This document shows, one piece after another, positions 54,766 to 63,973 of a stretch of DNA of 64,000 nt. A program made the position numbers and the translations under genes. This DNA comes from Neorhizobium sp. JUb45. Lineage in GTDB: Bacteria; Pseudomonadota; Alphaproteobacteria; Rhizobiales; Rhizobiaceae. The notes below the pieces were generated by a model, which was given only the letters and a program-made list of their open reading frames with translations, made no database searches and was not told the DNA's origin. Location: contig NZ_SLYW01000007.1 in assembly GCF_004343585.1 (NCBI RefSeq), positions 124,001 to 188,000 on the forward strand, in the 5' to 3' direction. The stretch's first letter is position 1; each line of letters starts with the position of its first letter.

Positions 54766-56250
54766 GTGAACGCCCAGCCCACCCTGTCGGCCGCCGGTCT
54801 TGCCAATCTCGAGCAGAGGCTCGCCGAAGACCTGTCCTTGCTTGAACTGCCGCCCAAGGAATGGGTGCCGGTCAGCGAGCATTACGGTCAGCGCGTTTAC
54901 GATGCGGTGGTGATCGGTGCCGGCATGTGTGGTCTGGTGGCGACTGCTTCGCTGAAAATGCTCGGCATTCGCAATGTGCTGTGCCTGGATCGCGCGCCGC
55001 GGGGACTGGAAGGGCCGTGGGTCACCTATGCCCGCATGGAAACGCTCCGGTCTCCGAAAATACTGACCGGGCCGGCGCTTGGCCTGCCGTCTCTGACATT
55101 CCGTGCCTGGTACGTCGCGCAGTTCGGCGCGCAGGCTTGGGAGGCGCTTGGAAAAATTCCCAAGGGCCAGTGGATGGATTATCTGGTCTGGTACCGCAAG
55201 GCGCTCGACCTTCCGGTGCGCAACCGCGTTGCCGTCACCGACCTCGAAGCGGTCAGCGATGATCTGATCGCGCTGACGGCGGCCGATCTTGAAAACGGTT
55301 CGAATGAGCGTCTTTACGCGCGGCATGTGGTGCTGGCGACCGGCCGTGACGGTCTCGGCAGCGGTTACGTGCCGCCCTTTGTCGAAAAGCTCGATCGCCG
55401 CTTCTGGGCGCATTCCGCCGACGATATCGATTTTGCCGCCCTGAAGGGCAAACGTGTGGCCGTCGTCGGCGCAGGTGCCTCGGCCATGGACAATGCCGCG
55501 ACCGCGCTCGAAGCCGGTGCCGCCGGTGTCGACATGATCATCCGCCGCAAGGATCTGCCGCGCATCAACAAGTTCACCGGCATTTCCAGCCACGGTGTCG
55601 TGCACGGCTTTGCCGGCCTGAGCGATGACTGGAAGTGGAAATTTTTGCAGCACACGCTGGGCGCCCAGACGCCGCCGCCGCGCGATTCGACGTTGCGCGT
55701 GTCGCGTCATCCGAATGGCCGCTTCTTCCTCGGCACTGGCGTCAACGGCGTTCGCGAAGAGGGCGATCGCGTCGTTCTCGAAACGGCGCGCGGCGACATG
55801 GCCTATGATTTCGTAATTTTTGCCACCGGCTTCAATGTCGATCTGGCCGAGCGGCCGGAACTGAAGAATTTTGCCTCTGAGATCCGCTTCTGGAGCGATG
55901 TTTATCGCCCGGAGGAGGGGATGGAAAACGGTGAACTGGCGACCTCGCCCTATCTCGGTCCGGATTTCGAGTTCACCGAAAAAGTGCCCGGCAGCAGCCC
56001 GGCGCTGCGGCTGATCCACTGCTTCAACTACCCTGCCTCGCTCAGCCACGGCAAACTGTCGGGCGATATCCCCGCCGTCAGCGATGGCGGACGCCGGCTG
56101 GCGCGCGGCATTGCCCGCAGCCTGTTCGTTGCCGATCGACAGATCCATTTCGACAATCTCGTCGCCTATGAGACGCCGGAACTGCAGGGCGACGAATGGA
56201 CCGATTCTGCCGATCTGATCCCGACCCTGATGAAAGGTGCCGCGGAATGA
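54766..56250 (+). CDS. Flavin-dependent monooxygenase-like oxidoreductase, GTG start
   Basis: This 494-residue flavoprotein has an FAD dinucleotide fold (YDAVVIGAGMCGLVATASL near residue 42), a second NAD(P)H-binding GxGxxA motif (VAVVGAGASAMDNAATALEA) and the ATGF motif in FVIFATGFNVD, the layout of class B flavin monooxygenases. It would hydroxylate or N-/S-oxygenate a small substrate. The GTG at 54766 is preceded by AGGAG with 7-bp spacing and starts 1 bp after the LysR stop; upstream ATGs lie inside the regulator gene. It is the first enzyme of the cluster. Confidence 0.85.
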   Translation: MNAQPTLSAAGLANLEQRLAEDLSLLELPPKEWVPVSEHYGQRVYDAVVIGAGMCGLVATASLKMLGIRNVLCLDRAPRGLEGPWVTYARMETLRSPKILTGPALGLPSLTFRAWYVAQFGAQAWEALGKIPKGQWMDYLVWYRKALDLPVRNRVAVTDLEAVSDDLIALTAADLENGSNERLYARHVVLATGRDGLGSGYVPPFVEKLDRRFWAHSADDIDFAALKGKRVAVVGAGASAMDNAATALEAGAAGVDMIIRRKDLPRINKFTGISSHGVVHGFAGLSDDWKWKFLQHTLGAQTPPPRDSTLRVSRHPNGRFFLGTGVNGVREEGDRVVLETARGDMAYDFVIFATGFNVDLAERPELKNFASEIRFWSDVYRPEEGMENGELATSPYLGPDFEFTEKVPGSSPALRLIHCFNYPASLSHGKLSGDIPAVSDGGRRLARGIARSLFVADRQIHFDNLVAYETPELQGDEWTDSADLIPTLMKGAAE

Positions 56251-56290
56251 GATTGGCCGCAACCGCAGCAGTAGCGGCAGGAGGGACGCC

Positions 56291-57208
56291 ATGAGCCGTT
56301 ACCTTCTCGGCAAACTTGGCGAATCCGCGCTGGCCATCTGGGGCGTGGTGACGATCGTGTTTTTCGTCAGCCGTGTGCTTGGCGATCCCGCAGTGCTTCT
56401 GGTGCCGGTCGGCGCCAGCCAGCAGGATATCGATACGATCCGCGCCTCGCTCGGCCTCGACCGGCCGATCCTTGAACAATATGTCGTTTCGCTTGTGTCC
56501 ACGCTGCGCGGTGATTTCGGCATGTCGTTCCAACAGGGCCGGCCTGCCATGGACATCGTGCTGGAGCGTATGCCCGATACGGCGCTTCTGGCGGGCACGG
56601 CCCTGCTGTTCGGCTCCATCATCGGTGCCGTCTGCGGTGCAATCGCGGCCCTGAAGCGCGGCACCGTCTCCGAATTCATCGTCATGGTCGCCGCTCTCTT
56701 GGGGCAGGCAACGCCTGTCTTCTGGCTCGGCATCATGCTGATCCTCATCTTTTCGGTCGATCTCGGCTGGCTGCCCACCGGTGGCGCCGGAACATGGGCG
56801 CATCTGATTCTGCCGGGCCTGACGCTGTCCGTCTTCGTGTCCGCTTCGATCGCGCGCCTGCTGCGCTCCTCGCTGCTCGATATCATGCGCGAGGATTATG
56901 TCCGCACCGCCCGCGCGAAAGGGCTTCTGCCGCGCACCGTGTTCTTCTGGCATATCGCCCGCAACGCGCTGATCCCGGTCGTCACCATGATCGGCATCAT
57001 TGCCGGCGAACTGCTCGGTGGTTCGGTCGTCATCGAAACGGTGTTTGCATGGCCGGGTGTCGGCCGCGTCATCATGCAGGCGATCCAGTCTCAGGATTTT
57101 CCGGTGATACAGGCCGGTGTGGCGCTGATCGCCGCGATCTTCATCGTCGTCAACCTGCTGGTCGATCTGCTTTACGGCGTGCTCGATCCGCGCATCCGTC
57201 GGCGATAG
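56291..57208 (+). CDS. Peptide-type ABC transporter permease (DppB-like)
   Basis: This 305-residue inner-membrane protein has six helices. The first (ALAIWGVVTIVFFVSRVLG) precedes the DppB periplasmic loop with QQDIDTIRASLGLDRPILEQY. The ATPase-contact loop YVRTARAKGLLPRTVFFWHI and the VVIETVFAWPGVGRVIMQAI motif near the C-terminus are typical. It forms the channel with the next permease. The ATG at 56291 follows GGAGGG; an in-frame start at 56237 would overlap the monooxygenase gene. Confidence 0.92.
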   Translation: MSRYLLGKLGESALAIWGVVTIVFFVSRVLGDPAVLLVPVGASQQDIDTIRASLGLDRPILEQYVVSLVSTLRGDFGMSFQQGRPAMDIVLERMPDTALLAGTALLFGSIIGAVCGAIAALKRGTVSEFIVMVAALLGQATPVFWLGIMLILIFSVDLGWLPTGGAGTWAHLILPGLTLSVFVSASIARLLRSSLLDIMREDYVRTARAKGLLPRTVFFWHIARNALIPVVTMIGIIAGELLGGSVVIETVFAWPGVGRVIMQAIQSQDFPVIQAGVALIAAIFIVVNLLVDLLYGVLDPRIRRR

Positions 57209-57218
57209 GGGCGATGCC

Positions 57219-58076
57219 ATGAAATCCTTTTTCCTCGCACTTATCAAAAGCCGCGCCGGCCTGTTCGGCTTCCTGCTGGTCCTCGTTTTCGTGCTGGCCG
57301 CGCTGTTTGCGCCCTATCTAGGCCTGCCGTCGCCGACCCGTTCCAACCTCGTTGCCCGCATGGCGGCGCCGACATGGACAGGATTGTTCTCGCCCGGCGC
57401 GCATCCGCTCGGCACCGATGAACTCGGCCGCGATATTCTCTCGCGCATCGTCCACGGTAGCCGCATCACACTGGCGATTGCCGCGGCCTCGGTGATCCTC
57501 GGCGGTATCGTCGGCACGCTGCTCGGCATCGTCGCCGGTTATTACCGTGGCGTCGTCGATCGCGTGCTGATGCGCGTCGTCGATATCCAGCTGGCGCTGC
57601 CGCTGATGCTGCTCGCTCTGCTGGTCGTGGCAGCCCTCGGCCCCTCGACGCGCAACCTCATCATCGTTCTGGCGCTGACCAGCTGGCTTCGTTACGCCCG
57701 CATCATCCGCGGGCAGGTTCTGGCGCTCAGGGAACGCGAGTTCATCCTGTCCGCCCACGCGATCGGTGCCGGCACCTGGCGGATCATGCTCAAGCATCTT
57801 CTGCCCAACGTCATGACGCCGGCGCTGGTGATTGCCACGCTGGAACTCGCGCGCATCATCATCATGGATGCGGCGCTGTCCTTCCTCGGCCTTGGCGTGC
57901 AGCCGCCCAATCCGAGCTGGGGTCGCATGCTGGCCGATGGCCGCGTCTATATCTCGACGGCCTGGTGGATCGTCACCTTCCCCGGTGTCGCCATCGTGCT
58001 GACCGTGCTCAGCGTCAACCTTTTAGGTGACTGGCTGCGCGACTATTTCGATCCAAAATTGAGGACCATGCGATGA
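57219..58076 (+). CDS. Peptide-type ABC transporter permease (DppC-like)
   Basis: This 285-residue partner permease has about six helices, the HPLGTDELGRDILSRIVHG periplasmic motif and the EAA loop EFILSAHAIGAGTWRIMLKH. It lies 10 bp after the DppB-like gene and overlaps the M24 gene by 4 bp (ATGA). Together with the two ATPases downstream it makes an importer that lacks only a binding protein. Confidence 0.92.
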   Translation: MKSFFLALIKSRAGLFGFLLVLVFVLAALFAPYLGLPSPTRSNLVARMAAPTWTGLFSPGAHPLGTDELGRDILSRIVHGSRITLAIAAASVILGGIVGTLLGIVAGYYRGVVDRVLMRVVDIQLALPLMLLALLVVAALGPSTRNLIIVLALTSWLRYARIIRGQVLALREREFILSAHAIGAGTWRIMLKHLLPNVMTPALVIATLELARIIIMDAALSFLGLGVQPPNPSWGRMLADGRVYISTAWWIVTFPGVAIVLTVLSVNLLGDWLRDYFDPKLRTMR

Positions 58077-59257
58077 CCCAGATTTCCTCCCTGCCTCCGC
58101 GTGTCGGCCGTCTGAAAGCCGGCATGGCGAAACGCGACATCGACGTGATCGTCTCCTTCAAGCCGGAAAACAGTTTTTATTTCACCGGTTTCAACCCGAT
58201 CATCTATTCGCACCCGGTCATCGCCATTCTGACGCGCGATCATGATCCGATCATGCTCGTACATGCGCTGCGCGATGACCATGGCCGCGCCAGCGCCTGG
58301 GTGCCGGATATCCGTCTTTACGGTTCCTGGTCGACCAAGGTGACGATGGGACCGAACTGGCAGGGCGCGCTTGCCTCCATTCTCGGTGATCTCGGCCTTG
58401 CCGGCAAAACCATCGGCCTCGAGGAGGAATTCATCTCGATCCAGCGCATGAAGCAGCTGCAGGCAGCGCTTCCCGATGCAAAGTTTACTGATGCCAGCCA
58501 CCTGGTCGACCATTGCCGCCTGATCAAGGATCCGGATGAGATTGCGCATGCCCGCATTGCCGCGCGCGTCGCCGATCTCGGCATGGATACGGCTGTTGCA
58601 ACCCTCGCTGCCGGTGGCAACGAGCGCGAAGTCGCGATCGCCTCCATGCACGAGATGAACAAGCTTTGGGCGGCAGAATATCCCGATGTGGAAGTGGCCG
58701 ATTTCGGTTCGCTGGAAGGCGGCGTGCAGAACGGCATGGCCACCTGGGTCCTGTCCGGCCCGCGCATGTTCTTCAATTGCGACAACCCCACCCAGCGCAA
58801 GCCGCAGCGCGGCGAGGCCGTGTCGGTGCTGATCTGGACGATCGCCAACGGCATTCATGCGGAAAACGAGCGCACCATCGCCATGGGTCCGCTGCCGGAT
58901 GCCAACCGCCGCGCACTCGATGCCATTCTGGAAATCCGCGACGAGGTCGACCAGCTGATCAAGCCCGGCACACCCTACAAGGACCTGTTCGAAAAGACCC
59001 GTGTGGGCCTGCAGGCGCGCGGTTACGGCGCCAATATTCCGGGCCGCATTGGCCACGGTATCGGCCTTGGCGCGCATGAGCATTCCTCGCTCGATGCCGC
59101 TTCGACGCTGGTTCTGGAACCCGGCATGCTGTTCACCTTCGAGCCGAATATTCGCGTTCCCGGCGTCTGCGCCACCCAGATTTCCGACACCGTACTCATC
59201 ACGCAGGACGGCCGCGAATATCTGACGCGCTCGGCCGGCGGTTATCTGGAGGTCTGA
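58073..59257 (+). CDS. M24 'pita-bread' hydrolase with degenerate metal site (creatinase-like)
   Basis: This 394-residue protein has an N-terminal creatinase/prolidase domain and a C-terminal M24 fold. In metal-dependent Xaa-Pro peptidases the five ligands are Asp, Asp, His, Glu, Glu. Here the aligned positions read W255 (SVLIWTIANG), E264 (HAENERT), H328 (GRIGHGIGLGAHEH), E357 (TFEPNI) and S371 (QISDTV), so three of five differ. The xxERT pattern recalls creatinase, a metal-free M24 enzyme that hydrolyses creatine. A metal-independent amidine/amide hydrolase is therefore more likely than a peptidase; this is inference. The start overlaps the permease stop (ATGA). Confidence 0.82.
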   Translation: MTQISSLPPRVGRLKAGMAKRDIDVIVSFKPENSFYFTGFNPIIYSHPVIAILTRDHDPIMLVHALRDDHGRASAWVPDIRLYGSWSTKVTMGPNWQGALASILGDLGLAGKTIGLEEEFISIQRMKQLQAALPDAKFTDASHLVDHCRLIKDPDEIAHARIAARVADLGMDTAVATLAAGGNEREVAIASMHEMNKLWAAEYPDVEVADFGSLEGGVQNGMATWVLSGPRMFFNCDNPTQRKPQRGEAVSVLIWTIANGIHAENERTIAMGPLPDANRRALDAILEIRDEVDQLIKPGTPYKDLFEKTRVGLQARGYGANIPGRIGHGIGLGAHEHSSLDAASTLVLEPGMLFTFEPNIRVPGVCATQISDTVLITQDGREYLTRSAGGYLEV

Positions 59258-59265
59258 AGGCACAC

Positions 59266-60276
59266 ATGGCGCCCTTGCTCGAAGTCCGCAATCTGACCGT
59301 CGCATTCGACACACCGTCCGGCACGGTGCATGCCGTCAATGACGTCTCCTATACGCTGGAAGAAGGCGAGACGCTGGGCATTGTCGGCGAGTCCGGTTCG
59401 GGCAAGAGCGTGCATGCCTTGTCCATGGTCGGGCTGATCGCCTCGCCGCCGGGCCGTGTCGTCGCAGGCGAGGTTTTGTTTCAGGGCCGCAACCTGCTGG
59501 CTCTGTCGCAACGCGAACTGTTCGAAGTGCGCGGCAAGGAGATCGGCTTCGTGTTTCAGGACCCGATGACCTCGCTCAACCCGGTGCTGACCATCGAGCG
59601 GCAGATCGCCGAGCCGCTGCGCCGGCATTTCGGCATGTCCGCCACGGCAGCACGCGACCGGGTGGTCGAACTGCTGGAACTGGTCGGCATTCCCGATGCC
59701 GCCCGCCGTTCCAAACAATATCCGCACGAGTTTTCCGGCGGCATGCGCCAGCGGGTGATGATCGCCATTGGCATTTCCTGCAATCCCAAACTGCTGATCG
59801 CTGACGAGGCGACCACCGCACTCGACGTCACCGTGCAGGCGCAGATCCTCGATCTGGTGCGTGATCTCAAGCGCCGCATCGGCACGACCGTGATCTGGAT
59901 CACCCATGACATGGGTGTGGTCGCCGGTCTCGCCGATACGGTTCAGGTCATGTATGGCGGCCGTATCATGGAGCGCGGCCCCGTGCGCCCTGTCTTCCAC
60001 GATCCGCGCAGCGCCTATACCTGGGGCCTTCTGAAATCGCTGCCGCATGGCGGCAAGCGCGGCGTCACCCGCCTTTACCAGATCCCCGGCAATCCGCCCG
60101 ACATGAGCAAGCCGCCGGTCGGCGATCCGTTTGCGCCACGCAATCCGTTTGCCACGCCGCGCTGCCTGGATGAGGTGCCGCCGCTGGTCGATGTCGCCGG
60201 CAGCATACCCGGCCACAAGGTTGCCGCCTGGTACGATCTGAAAGCGGAACTTGCCAAACAGGAGGCCCAGCCATGA
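59266..60276 (+). CDS. Peptide-type ABC transporter ATP-binding protein (DppD-like)
   Basis: This 336-residue ATPase has Walker A GESGSGKSVHAL, signature FSGGMRQRVMIAIGI, Walker B LLIADEATTALDV, switch ITHDMGVV and the C-terminal oligopeptide-type extension (HDPRSAYTWGLLKSLP). Walker B is followed by EATTALD rather than EPTTALD. It energises the two permeases with the DppF-like partner, whose start it overlaps by 4 bp. Confidence 0.93.
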   Translation: MAPLLEVRNLTVAFDTPSGTVHAVNDVSYTLEEGETLGIVGESGSGKSVHALSMVGLIASPPGRVVAGEVLFQGRNLLALSQRELFEVRGKEIGFVFQDPMTSLNPVLTIERQIAEPLRRHFGMSATAARDRVVELLELVGIPDAARRSKQYPHEFSGGMRQRVMIAIGISCNPKLLIADEATTALDVTVQAQILDLVRDLKRRIGTTVIWITHDMGVVAGLADTVQVMYGGRIMERGPVRPVFHDPRSAYTWGLLKSLPHGGKRGVTRLYQIPGNPPDMSKPPVGDPFAPRNPFATPRCLDEVPPLVDVAGSIPGHKVAAWYDLKAELAKQEAQP

Positions 60277-61205
60277 GCGACATGCAGGTTTCCTCTGCCG
60301 GTGTACCACCCCTCGTTTCCGTTCAGAACCTGAGCAAGATCTATGGTGGCGAGAAGCGTTTTCTCGGCGGCAATGCGCCGGTGCTGAAGGCCGTCAACAA
60401 TGTCAGCTTCGACATCGCGCCGGGTGAAACGCTCGGTCTCGTTGGCGAATCCGGCTCCGGCAAAAGCACGACCGGTCGCGTTCTGCTGCAGCTGGAAGCG
60501 CCGAGCGGCGGTGACATTCTATTCAAGGGCCAGAACATCACCGGCCTCTCGAAATCGCTGCTGAAACCGTATCGGCGCGACATGCAGATCATTTTTCAGG
60601 ATCCGTATGCCTCGCTCAATCCGCGCATGACGGTGGGTGAATTCGTCGCCGAACCGCTGGACGTACATGGCCTCAGCGGCAATCGCAGCGAACGGCAGGA
60701 TCGGGTAGCCGGCCTTCTCAGAAAAGTCGGGCTCGATCCGTCCTTCATGAAGCGTTATCCGCATGAGTTTTCCGGCGGACAGCGCCAGCGGGTCAACATC
60801 GCCCGTGCGATTGCGCTTGATCCGGCCTTCATCGTCGCCGACGAGCCGATCACCGCGCTCGACGTGTCGATCCAGGCGCAAATCGTCAACCTGTTCCAGG
60901 ACCTGCAGGACGAGCTGGGGCTGACCTACCTGTTCATCGCCCATGACCTGTCGATGATCCGTTATCTCTGCCACCGCGTCGCCGTCATGCTGCGCGGCCG
61001 CATTGTCGAGATCGGACCCTGTGAGGCGATTTTCGAAAACCCGCAACACCCCTATACGCAGGCACTGCTCTCGGCCATCCCGGTGCCGGATCCCGATATC
61101 GAGCGCGACCGCAAGCCGATGCTTTTTGACGTCAATGCAAACCTGCCCCCCGAGACGGCGCAATTGCAGCCGCTCGGTGGTGGTCACTTCGTGTTAAGGG
61201 CCTGA
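60273..61205 (+). CDS. Peptide-type ABC transporter ATP-binding protein (DppF-like)
   Basis: This 310-residue second ATPase has Walker A GESGSGKSTTGRVLL, the Q-loop IIFQDPYASLNPRMTV, signature FSGGQRQRVNIARAI, Walker B FIVADEPITALDV and HDLSMIRYL. It pairs with the DppD-like subunit (ATGA overlap). The molybdoenzyme gene starts 3 bp after its stop. The importer components are thus complete except for the binding protein. Confidence 0.93.
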   Translation: MSDMQVSSAGVPPLVSVQNLSKIYGGEKRFLGGNAPVLKAVNNVSFDIAPGETLGLVGESGSGKSTTGRVLLQLEAPSGGDILFKGQNITGLSKSLLKPYRRDMQIIFQDPYASLNPRMTVGEFVAEPLDVHGLSGNRSERQDRVAGLLRKVGLDPSFMKRYPHEFSGGQRQRVNIARAIALDPAFIVADEPITALDVSIQAQIVNLFQDLQDELGLTYLFIAHDLSMIRYLCHRVAVMLRGRIVEIGPCEAIFENPQHPYTQALLSAIPVPDPDIERDRKPMLFDVNANLPPETAQLQPLGGGHFVLRA

Positions 61206-61208
61206 GCG

Positions 61209-63470
61209 ATGCACCTGTTCGCCACGCATTTCGGTACCTATGAAGTCGGCGCGGACGCGAACGGAAAACCCTGCCTTCTGCCGTTTCGGCATGACCCGGA
61301 TCCATCACAGATGGGGCTCGGATATCTGGCGCTTGCCGATCATCCTGAGCGGGTTCGCACGCCGATGATACGAAAGTCGTGGCTGGAAAACGGCCCGCTG
61401 GCCGGCACCGGCCGGCTGCGTGGTGACGATGAATTCGTCAGTGTCAGCTGGGATGAAGCGGCGGATCTGATTGCCGGCGAAGTCAGGCGCGTGTCCTCCA
61501 TCCATGGCAATCAGGCGATCTTTGGCGGCTCCTACGGCTGGGCGAGTGCCGGCCGTTTCCACCACGCGCAAAGCCAGCTCAAGCGTCTGCTCAATCTCGC
61601 CGGCGGTTTCACCTCTTCGGTCAATACCTATTCCTACGGCGCGGCCGGCGTGCTGCTGCCGCATGTGCTTGGTGCCGATTACAAGGATGCCTGCGATACG
61701 TCGCCATCCTGGAATGACGTCGCCGATCATTGCCGAATGCTCGTCGCCTTCGGTGGTTTTCGATTGAGCAATGCGCAGGTTGAAGCCGGCGGCACCGGCA
61801 GTCACCGCGCCACGGAATGGCTGAAACGCTGCCAGCAGAAGGGCGTCGAGATCGTCGTCTTCAGCCCCGCAGGCAGCGATGCACCTCCCGGCGACAATGT
61901 GCGGCATATCCCGCTGCGTCCCAATACGGATGCGGCGGTCATGCTCGGCATGTGCCACACGCTGCTGACACAGGGCCTGTTCGACTGTGCTTTCCTCAGG
62001 CGCTGCACGGTCGGTTTTTCGGAACTCGAAACCTATCTGATCGGCGAAATCGATGGCATCCCCAAGGATGCCAAATGGGCTTCGAGGATATCCGGCGTGC
62101 CGGCCAGGACGATCATCGAGATCGCCGAAAACCTGCATGACATGCCGAGCCTAATCAATGTCGCATGGTCGCTGCAGCGGGCGCAGTTCGGCGAGCAGCC
62201 GTTCTGGGCGGCCATCGCGCTTGCCTGCATGGCCGGCCATGTCGGCAAGGCAGGCTGCGGTTTCGCTTTCGGTCTGACGGCGGTCAACTCCGTCGGCCAG
62301 CCGGTGCGGCGTCTGAAGGGACCGGCTTTCGAGCAGGGCCGCAACCCGGTCGAGCACTATATTCCCGTGGCGCGGATTACCGAGCTTCTCGAAAATCCCG
62401 GCGGCACGATCGATTATGACGGACAGGTACTGAGCCTGCCGGATATCCGGCTGATCTGGTGGGCGGGTGGCAATCCCTTCCATCATCATCAGGATCTCAA
62501 CCGGCTGAGAGATGCTTTTCGGCGGCCGGAAACGATCATCGTCGCCGAGCCGATGTGGACGGCAACGGCGAAGATGGCCGATATCGTTCTGCCCTCCGCC
62601 TTTCCGTTCGAGCGCGACGATATCGCCGCATCCTCGCGCGATAACTGGCTGGTCTATAGCCGCCGGGCGATGGAGCCACTGGGCGGTATTCTCAGCGATC
62701 ATGAATTTTATTGCCTCGTCGCCGACCGGTTGGGTTGTCGCGCTCAGTTCGATGGCGGACTGACCACCGATGAGTGGCTGGCGAAAATCTACGAGGGTTA
62801 TCGCGACCGTTATCCGGAACTGCCGGATTTCCAGCGGTTTCGGTTGCGTGGTTTCGCGGCGCTGGACGAAGGCGAGGATGCGCCGGCGCCGGCCGACCAT
62901 TTCCGCCGTTTTGTGGGTGACCCTGACGCCGCACCGCTGAAGACGCCGAGTGGTCGTATCGAGATCGGCTCAGCCGCGATTGCGGCATTCGGATATGGCG
63001 ACATGCCCGGCCATCCGGTGTGGATGCCGCCCGCCGAATGGCTGGGTGCACCGCTTTCAGCAAAACACGGTCTGCATCTGCTGTCGCCGCAACCGGCGCA
63101 CCGCCTGCATGGCCAGCTTGAATATGGACCGGCCAGCCAGAATGCAAAACGCCACGGGGCCGAACAGTTTTCGCTGAGCACCGCCGATGCCACGCGCCTC
63201 GGCTTGGGTGATGGCGACCTCTGCGAGATCTACAACGATCGCGGCCGGGCGATCGCGGCGTTGGCCATCGATGCCGGCCTGATGCCGGGCGTGGCCGTGC
63301 TGGCGGCGGGCGGCTGGTTTTCTCCCGATGCCGAGGGTCTGGACCACGGCGGCAACCCCAACACGCTCACCGATATCGCGCCGGCCTCGACACTGTCGCA
63401 GGCGACGGCCCCCAATTCCTGTCTGGTCTCGGTTCGTCTGTGGAGACGGATCGGCCAGCAGGCAGCATGA
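61209..63470 (+). CDS. BisC-like molybdopterin oxidoreductase (S-/N-oxide reductase family)
   Basis: This 753-residue enzyme belongs to the DMSO reductase family, biotin sulfoxide/TMAO reductase branch. The N-terminus has THFGTYEV and no CxxC cluster ligands, so there is no iron-sulfur site. GGSYGWASAGRFHHAQSQL carries the expected molybdenum-ligand serine in the SYGWxSxG segment. The C-terminal molydopterin-dinucleotide domain runs from about residue 620 (LHLLSPQPAHRLHGQ). There is no Tat signal, so it is cytoplasmic like BisC. It would reduce a sulfoxide or N-oxide, perhaps of the imported substrate. The next gene starts 11 bp on. Confidence 0.85.
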   Translation: MHLFATHFGTYEVGADANGKPCLLPFRHDPDPSQMGLGYLALADHPERVRTPMIRKSWLENGPLAGTGRLRGDDEFVSVSWDEAADLIAGEVRRVSSIHGNQAIFGGSYGWASAGRFHHAQSQLKRLLNLAGGFTSSVNTYSYGAAGVLLPHVLGADYKDACDTSPSWNDVADHCRMLVAFGGFRLSNAQVEAGGTGSHRATEWLKRCQQKGVEIVVFSPAGSDAPPGDNVRHIPLRPNTDAAVMLGMCHTLLTQGLFDCAFLRRCTVGFSELETYLIGEIDGIPKDAKWASRISGVPARTIIEIAENLHDMPSLINVAWSLQRAQFGEQPFWAAIALACMAGHVGKAGCGFAFGLTAVNSVGQPVRRLKGPAFEQGRNPVEHYIPVARITELLENPGGTIDYDGQVLSLPDIRLIWWAGGNPFHHHQDLNRLRDAFRRPETIIVAEPMWTATAKMADIVLPSAFPFERDDIAASSRDNWLVYSRRAMEPLGGILSDHEFYCLVADRLGCRAQFDGGLTTDEWLAKIYEGYRDRYPELPDFQRFRLRGFAALDEGEDAPAPADHFRRFVGDPDAAPLKTPSGRIEIGSAAIAAFGYGDMPGHPVWMPPAEWLGAPLSAKHGLHLLSPQPAHRLHGQLEYGPASQNAKRHGAEQFSLSTADATRLGLGDGDLCEIYNDRGRAIAALAIDAGLMPGVAVLAAGGWFSPDAEGLDHGGNPNTLTDIAPASTLSQATAPNSCLVSVRLWRRIGQQAA

Positions 63471-63481
63471 GGACAAAGGAT

Positions 63482-63973
63482 ATGGACCAGATCGACCGTC
63501 TTTCCGGCATCGCGCCGGGTTCCGAACTCTACGACATCCGGCGACAAAGGCCGGATTTCGTCGATGGCACAGAGCTTTGCCGCCAGACGGTTCTGACGCC
63601 GACCCATGGGTTCGATCTCGGCCACGATTTGCGCGCGGCGCTTGCCGCCCGTATGGCGCGGTTTCTCGGTCACGAGGAACTGGCGAAAACTTATGACGAG
63701 ATGCTGGCGCAGGCCGGCGCGACGCCGCTTCTCTCCGGTATCGCTGCTGGCGGTGAACTGCCTGCCGAGGCAGACAGTTTTCTGCGCACCATCCTGCGCC
63801 ATGCAGACCTCGTCACCAAGACACCACGCGAAAACACCAAGGCGGATATCGAGGCCTTGGAAGCGGCGGGCCTCAGCAATCCGCAGATCATCGCGCTGTC
63901 CGAACTGATCGCCTTCGTCAATTTCGAGGCCCGCGTCATCGTTGGTCTGGCTGCTCTGGGAGAGGTCGCATGA
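63482..63973 (+). CDS. CMD-domain (carboxymuconolactone decarboxylase-like) protein
   Basis: This 163-residue all-helical protein resembles the CMD-domain family I recall as the Avi_7170 type (TIGR04029), which is found next to an AhpD-like partner in such clusters. Typical parts are the IDRLSGIAPGSEL start and a C-terminal ETxxxI-like segment NPQIIALSELIAFVNFEARV. It has no CxxC redox pair, unlike AhpD. I choose the ATG at 63482 because MDQIDRL matches the family start; an ATG at 63467 overlapping the molybdoenzyme stop is possible. Its role is unknown, perhaps subunit or redox partner of the next protein. Confidence 0.75.
   Translation: MDQIDRLSGIAPGSELYDIRRQRPDFVDGTELCRQTVLTPTHGFDLGHDLRAALAARMARFLGHEELAKTYDEMLAQAGATPLLSGIAAGGELPAEADSFLRTILRHADLVTKTPRENTKADIEALEAAGLSNPQIIALSELIAFVNFEARVIVGLAALGEVA

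Noticed and set aside
54652..56292. 546-residue minus-strand frame opposite the monooxygenase
   Set aside because: The plus strand has intact FAD and NAD(P) motifs and a coupled start; this frame has no support.
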